A stretch of DNA of 64,000 nt, from NCBI GenBank assembly GCA_905221605.1, contig CAJNDS010002439.1:211001-275000 (forward strand), given 5' to 3'. This document shows, in pieces, positions 61,360 to 64,000 of the stretch. The position numbers and the translations under genes were made by a program. The DNA comes from Symbiodinium natans (taxonomy: Eukaryota; Sar; Dinophyceae; Suessiales; Symbiodiniaceae). Every line of letters begins with the position of its first letter. Position 1 is the stretch's first letter. Under the pieces are notes generated by a model, which was given only the letters and a program-made list of their open reading frames with translations, had not been told where the DNA came from and did not search any database.

Positions 61360-62460
61360 AGAGACTGATGTGATCCCGCCATTTGTTGCTTCTCGATGGG
61401 TTAGCGGAGGTCGGGCGACGGCTGCCTCCACACCTCCATTGACAGCACTTGGTTCTGCGATGCAAAATGCAAAGAGCGGATCTCAGAAAGAACCACCTTG
61501 AGCAACCATACTTGGAAGCCCTTTCTTGACTGAGTAAGTAGGGTTGGTAAGGCGGTCTATGGGGATCAGATTGAAGAGGGTTTCTGGGGGATACTACGTA
61601 GACTTACAAAGTCAACAAGCTTCCAAGTAGGGGTACCCCCAAACCTCAGGCGGTGCACCTTTTAAGGCCTTTGCCAGACGCTCGGCAGGGAAGAGCTCAC
61701 CAGTGGCTCGCACGAGCCTCAGAGAATTTTAAAAAGCAGCCGGGCCGCAGAGTGTCTGTACTCCTTGTCCTGGATTACTCGGTTCCAGGGAGATGTTTGA
61801 GTGTATTGAGTAGTGAGCATTCCCTGTCCTACAAGCCTACATAAAGTGCACTCCCTGCACACCCTGTCGCGACATGGCTTGGAAAAACTTTGTCCTGCGG
61901 CCTTTCGGATGCCACCACCTTTTGAAACCAACCCTACAAGCCGAGAACATCAGGGTCCTTTCTCTTCGGTCGCTCGAAAGATGTGTTCCTGCTGTCAGTC
62001 TGGTGGCTTCGTCGCAGTCTCGCGCAAAGCCGCGACCTCGCCATCTTCGACACTCCCATCGTCCATCTTTGCAGACCTGGCTTGCAATGGTATGAGAGGA
62101 GGATATCCATCCTAGTCTCAATCAGCGCCCCAACTCCCGGGCAACTTTTCATGTGGAGGCGGGGAAGCCTCCAACTGATTGCAACCCCTGGCCAAAAAAG
62201 CACTCCATTCTCAAGTTGGCAAGCTACTTCGCTACTTGCAAAACGAGCAGCGGTGGGAGGCCGTATCACCGGCATCTGTGAGGGCGCCCCATCGGACAAT
62301 AGACAAGCAGTTTGAGGATTAGGAAGCCGCCCCCTTTGCTACATCTGTGCGCTAGGCTCACGTGCCCTGATTGCGGCGTGACCGTCTGCGTTCCTACATG
62401 AACTCGCTTGAACTCTGCTGGTCTTAGTAACTATCTGGAAACATGAGCTGCAAGAACTGA
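61360..62460. other. no gene recognised
   Basis: Frames at 61813-62315 overlap on both strands and show no domain. Confidence 0.4.
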
Positions 62461-62489
62461 GGCTGCTTTGCTTAGTTTCGGGCTGTTCC

Positions 62490-62740
62490 TGGTGACTGAC
62501 GATGTGCTCGCGCGGCTCTCGTCAAGGTGCACATGGAAGATCATTGAGACGCTCTGCAAAAACAAGTATGCCAAACTGAAATCTACGCAGCTTGAGCCAA
62601 ACCCAATGGCGGAGGCTTGGCGGTGTGCTGTCATTCGCGAAGCCAAAAACCGCAAGGAAACTGGGCCAAAACAGCAGAAGAACTTGAACGCCAACTGTGC
62701 CTATGGCTCTGTTGCTGCTTCTGCAAGCTCAAGTTCTGTC
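62490..62740 (+). CDS. possible exon, unknown protein
   Basis: Plus frame with a Lys/Arg-rich helical stretch (CTWKIIETLCKNKYAKLK, then EAWRCAVIREAKN). The minus strand is also open. No family recognised. Confidence 0.22.
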
Positions 62741-63038
62741 AGCTGGGATCAAGTGGGTCCGAGTGTGCCCGAACATGTGGAAGGTGCAACGCCTTGACCG
62801 GGGGTTCAAACGTCTCCTGACACAAAACCCCCTGGATCGGCAATGCCTGAGCGACCCCGTGCTTTCTGCAGCTGTGCCGCATCCTTGTCAGCTGGCAGGC
62901 ATCTCTTCGGACCGTACCTTTTGTCAGATCCCCCATGACATGAGGGAGCCAGCGCTACGTTCAATTGAGCTGTCCTACAGTGCCCGGAGACATCAGCGCA
63001 CATGAATACACGACAGATGCTTTGGTCATCTTGGGAGT

Positions 63039-63260
63039 GTGTTGCGCCAAGAATCTGAACTTCTGTTTGAAGAACATTTGGTCCAGAAGTTCTGCGAAGA
63101 ACTTGGTCCTGACATGCCAGGTAGTATGCCACCTAAAGCCACGACCTGCCTTCCAGTTCCAAAGCCTAAAGAGGGCATCGCCAGGGTATTCGGGTTGCTG
63201 GCCTTGAACCTGAAGCCCCGAAAAGAAACAAGGGCAAATGGTGGCAAATCACGCAACTGA
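63039..63260 (+). CDS. possible exon, unknown protein
   Basis: 73-codon plus frame (first codon TTG) with an acidic helical start (QESELLFEEHLVQKFCEELG) and a Pro/Lys-rich tail, ending in TGA. It could be the 3' exon of the candidate at 62490-62740. Not recognised. Confidence 0.22.
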   Translation: MLRQESELLFEEHLVQKFCEELGPDMPGSMPPKATTCLPVPKPKEGIARVFGLLALNLKPRKETRANGGKSRN

Positions 63261-63264
63261 AGCA

Positions 63265-64000
63265 ACTTAAGCTGCCCTGTGCGCGACGCTGACAAGGCCC
63301 TGAATCTTGTCTCCTTGGGACATCGAAACCAACCCTCACTCGAAACTGTGCACATGGGTTGCGCATTTCTCTTTCTCACACCTCGATCTCCCCCGACTGC
63401 GACAGAATGCACTGGGCCTCTCCAGGGCATCTCCTTCCATCAATGGGTCCGCAGGCTCTAACTTCTTGTGCTCCTGAGCCGGCTTTGGCATGGGTAATGG
63501 CACGTGGGGCTTTTAAATCCAGGCTGCTAGCAAGCTGTGGGCTTCTCCCAGACAAAGGATAAACCTTCTCAAAGCTAAGGGTCCCGTGCGGCTCGCTGCA
63601 CCTCGCGCTGCACCTGCAGTCCACAGTGTCTGGCAGACAGTGGGTCTTTGAGGCCCGCAAACCCTCGAGGAATTACACACCATGTGTCTCCCTACACCTT
63701 ATTTTTCGCAAGCCCCAGGTCTCGTGCAGCCAGTAGTATGCCTCCCTAACATATCCCCTCCCAGGGATTATTGACTTCTAAAGACCTGGGACTGGACTGT
63801 GCGGCCTTGTCAGATTGTGGCAGCGGCTTGAGGATGGCGTTCCTGAGCATCAAGGGCATCTTGCTGCATGATAGTAGCAAATTAGGGGTGTTCTTTTCAT
63901 GGTGACTTGCTATGAGTACTTATCTCAGTGTTTTGTGCTTCTTATGCTTCTCATATCAGTGCCATCCCCAAATCCCTGGCTGAAGTGCCCAACCCGGAGT
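63265..64000. other. no gene recognised
   Basis: Short frames only; nothing recognised to the end of the window. Confidence 0.4.

Overview
Eukaryotic nuclear DNA, most likely from a dinoflagellate (Symbiodiniaceae-like; inferred, not proven). The evidence is: more than 20 interstitial arrays of the telomere-type repeat TTTAGGG/CCCTAAA in both orientations, very low gene density, abundant simple repeats, short candidate exons rather than long genes, a decayed eukaryotic 18S rRNA fragment, and a large non-LTR retrotransposon. There are no bacterial-style operons, no CRISPR array and no tRNA I can support.

Layout. 1-25.9 kb is a repeat-rich intergenic landscape: TTTAGGG arrays, a polypurine tract, TA-rich and 9-bp TTACTCTTA arrays, a small foldback element (MITE-like, four copies in the window) and a broken 18S fragment at about 15.0-15.3 kb. 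It also holds scattered candidate exons: two EF-hand exons at 12.7-13.4 kb, an LRR exon at 19.8 kb and a Pro-rich exon at 22.4-23.4 kb. 25.9-54.9 kb is a block edged by a 23-bp repeat (GTCATTTTGGAAC core) that appears on the plus strand at the left and inverted at the right. Inside it are a 74-bp tandem repeat, a T-rich minisatellite, three arrays of a ~115-bp G/C-hairpin satellite, and two almost identical ~10.4-kb copies of a minus-strand LINE set into that satellite. A 100-N assembly gap (42138-42237) cuts the start of the second copy. 54.9-64 kb returns to low-density sequence with (CTT)n, more telomere-type arrays, one more foldback element and weak candidate exons.

The notable system is the LINE. 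Read 5' to 3' on the minus strand it carries: an ORF remnant at its 5' end; a Ser/Pro-rich ORF; a 382-aa gag-like ORF with basic and acidic blocks; an ORF with a complete-looking KptA/Tpt1 RNA 2'-phosphotransferase domain followed by an AP-type (EEP) endonuclease; and an ORF with a reverse transcriptase (YADD), three C2H2-type zinc fingers and a C-terminal ubiquitin-specific protease (USP) with Cys, QHD and His boxes. A separate 283-aa ORF overlaps the RT ORF between the fingers and the USP. Two frame breaks join these ORFs: a C4 run between gag-like and KptA, and a 7-bp tandem duplication between EEP and RT. Both suggest that gag-like, KptA, EEP and RT were once one longer frame, or are joined by frameshifting. 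The first copy has a 14-bp target-site duplication and a (GAGTTC)n tail, marking a real insertion. Having NAD-dependent phosphotransferase and deubiquitinase domains on one LINE is unusual and is the main candidate for something undescribed.
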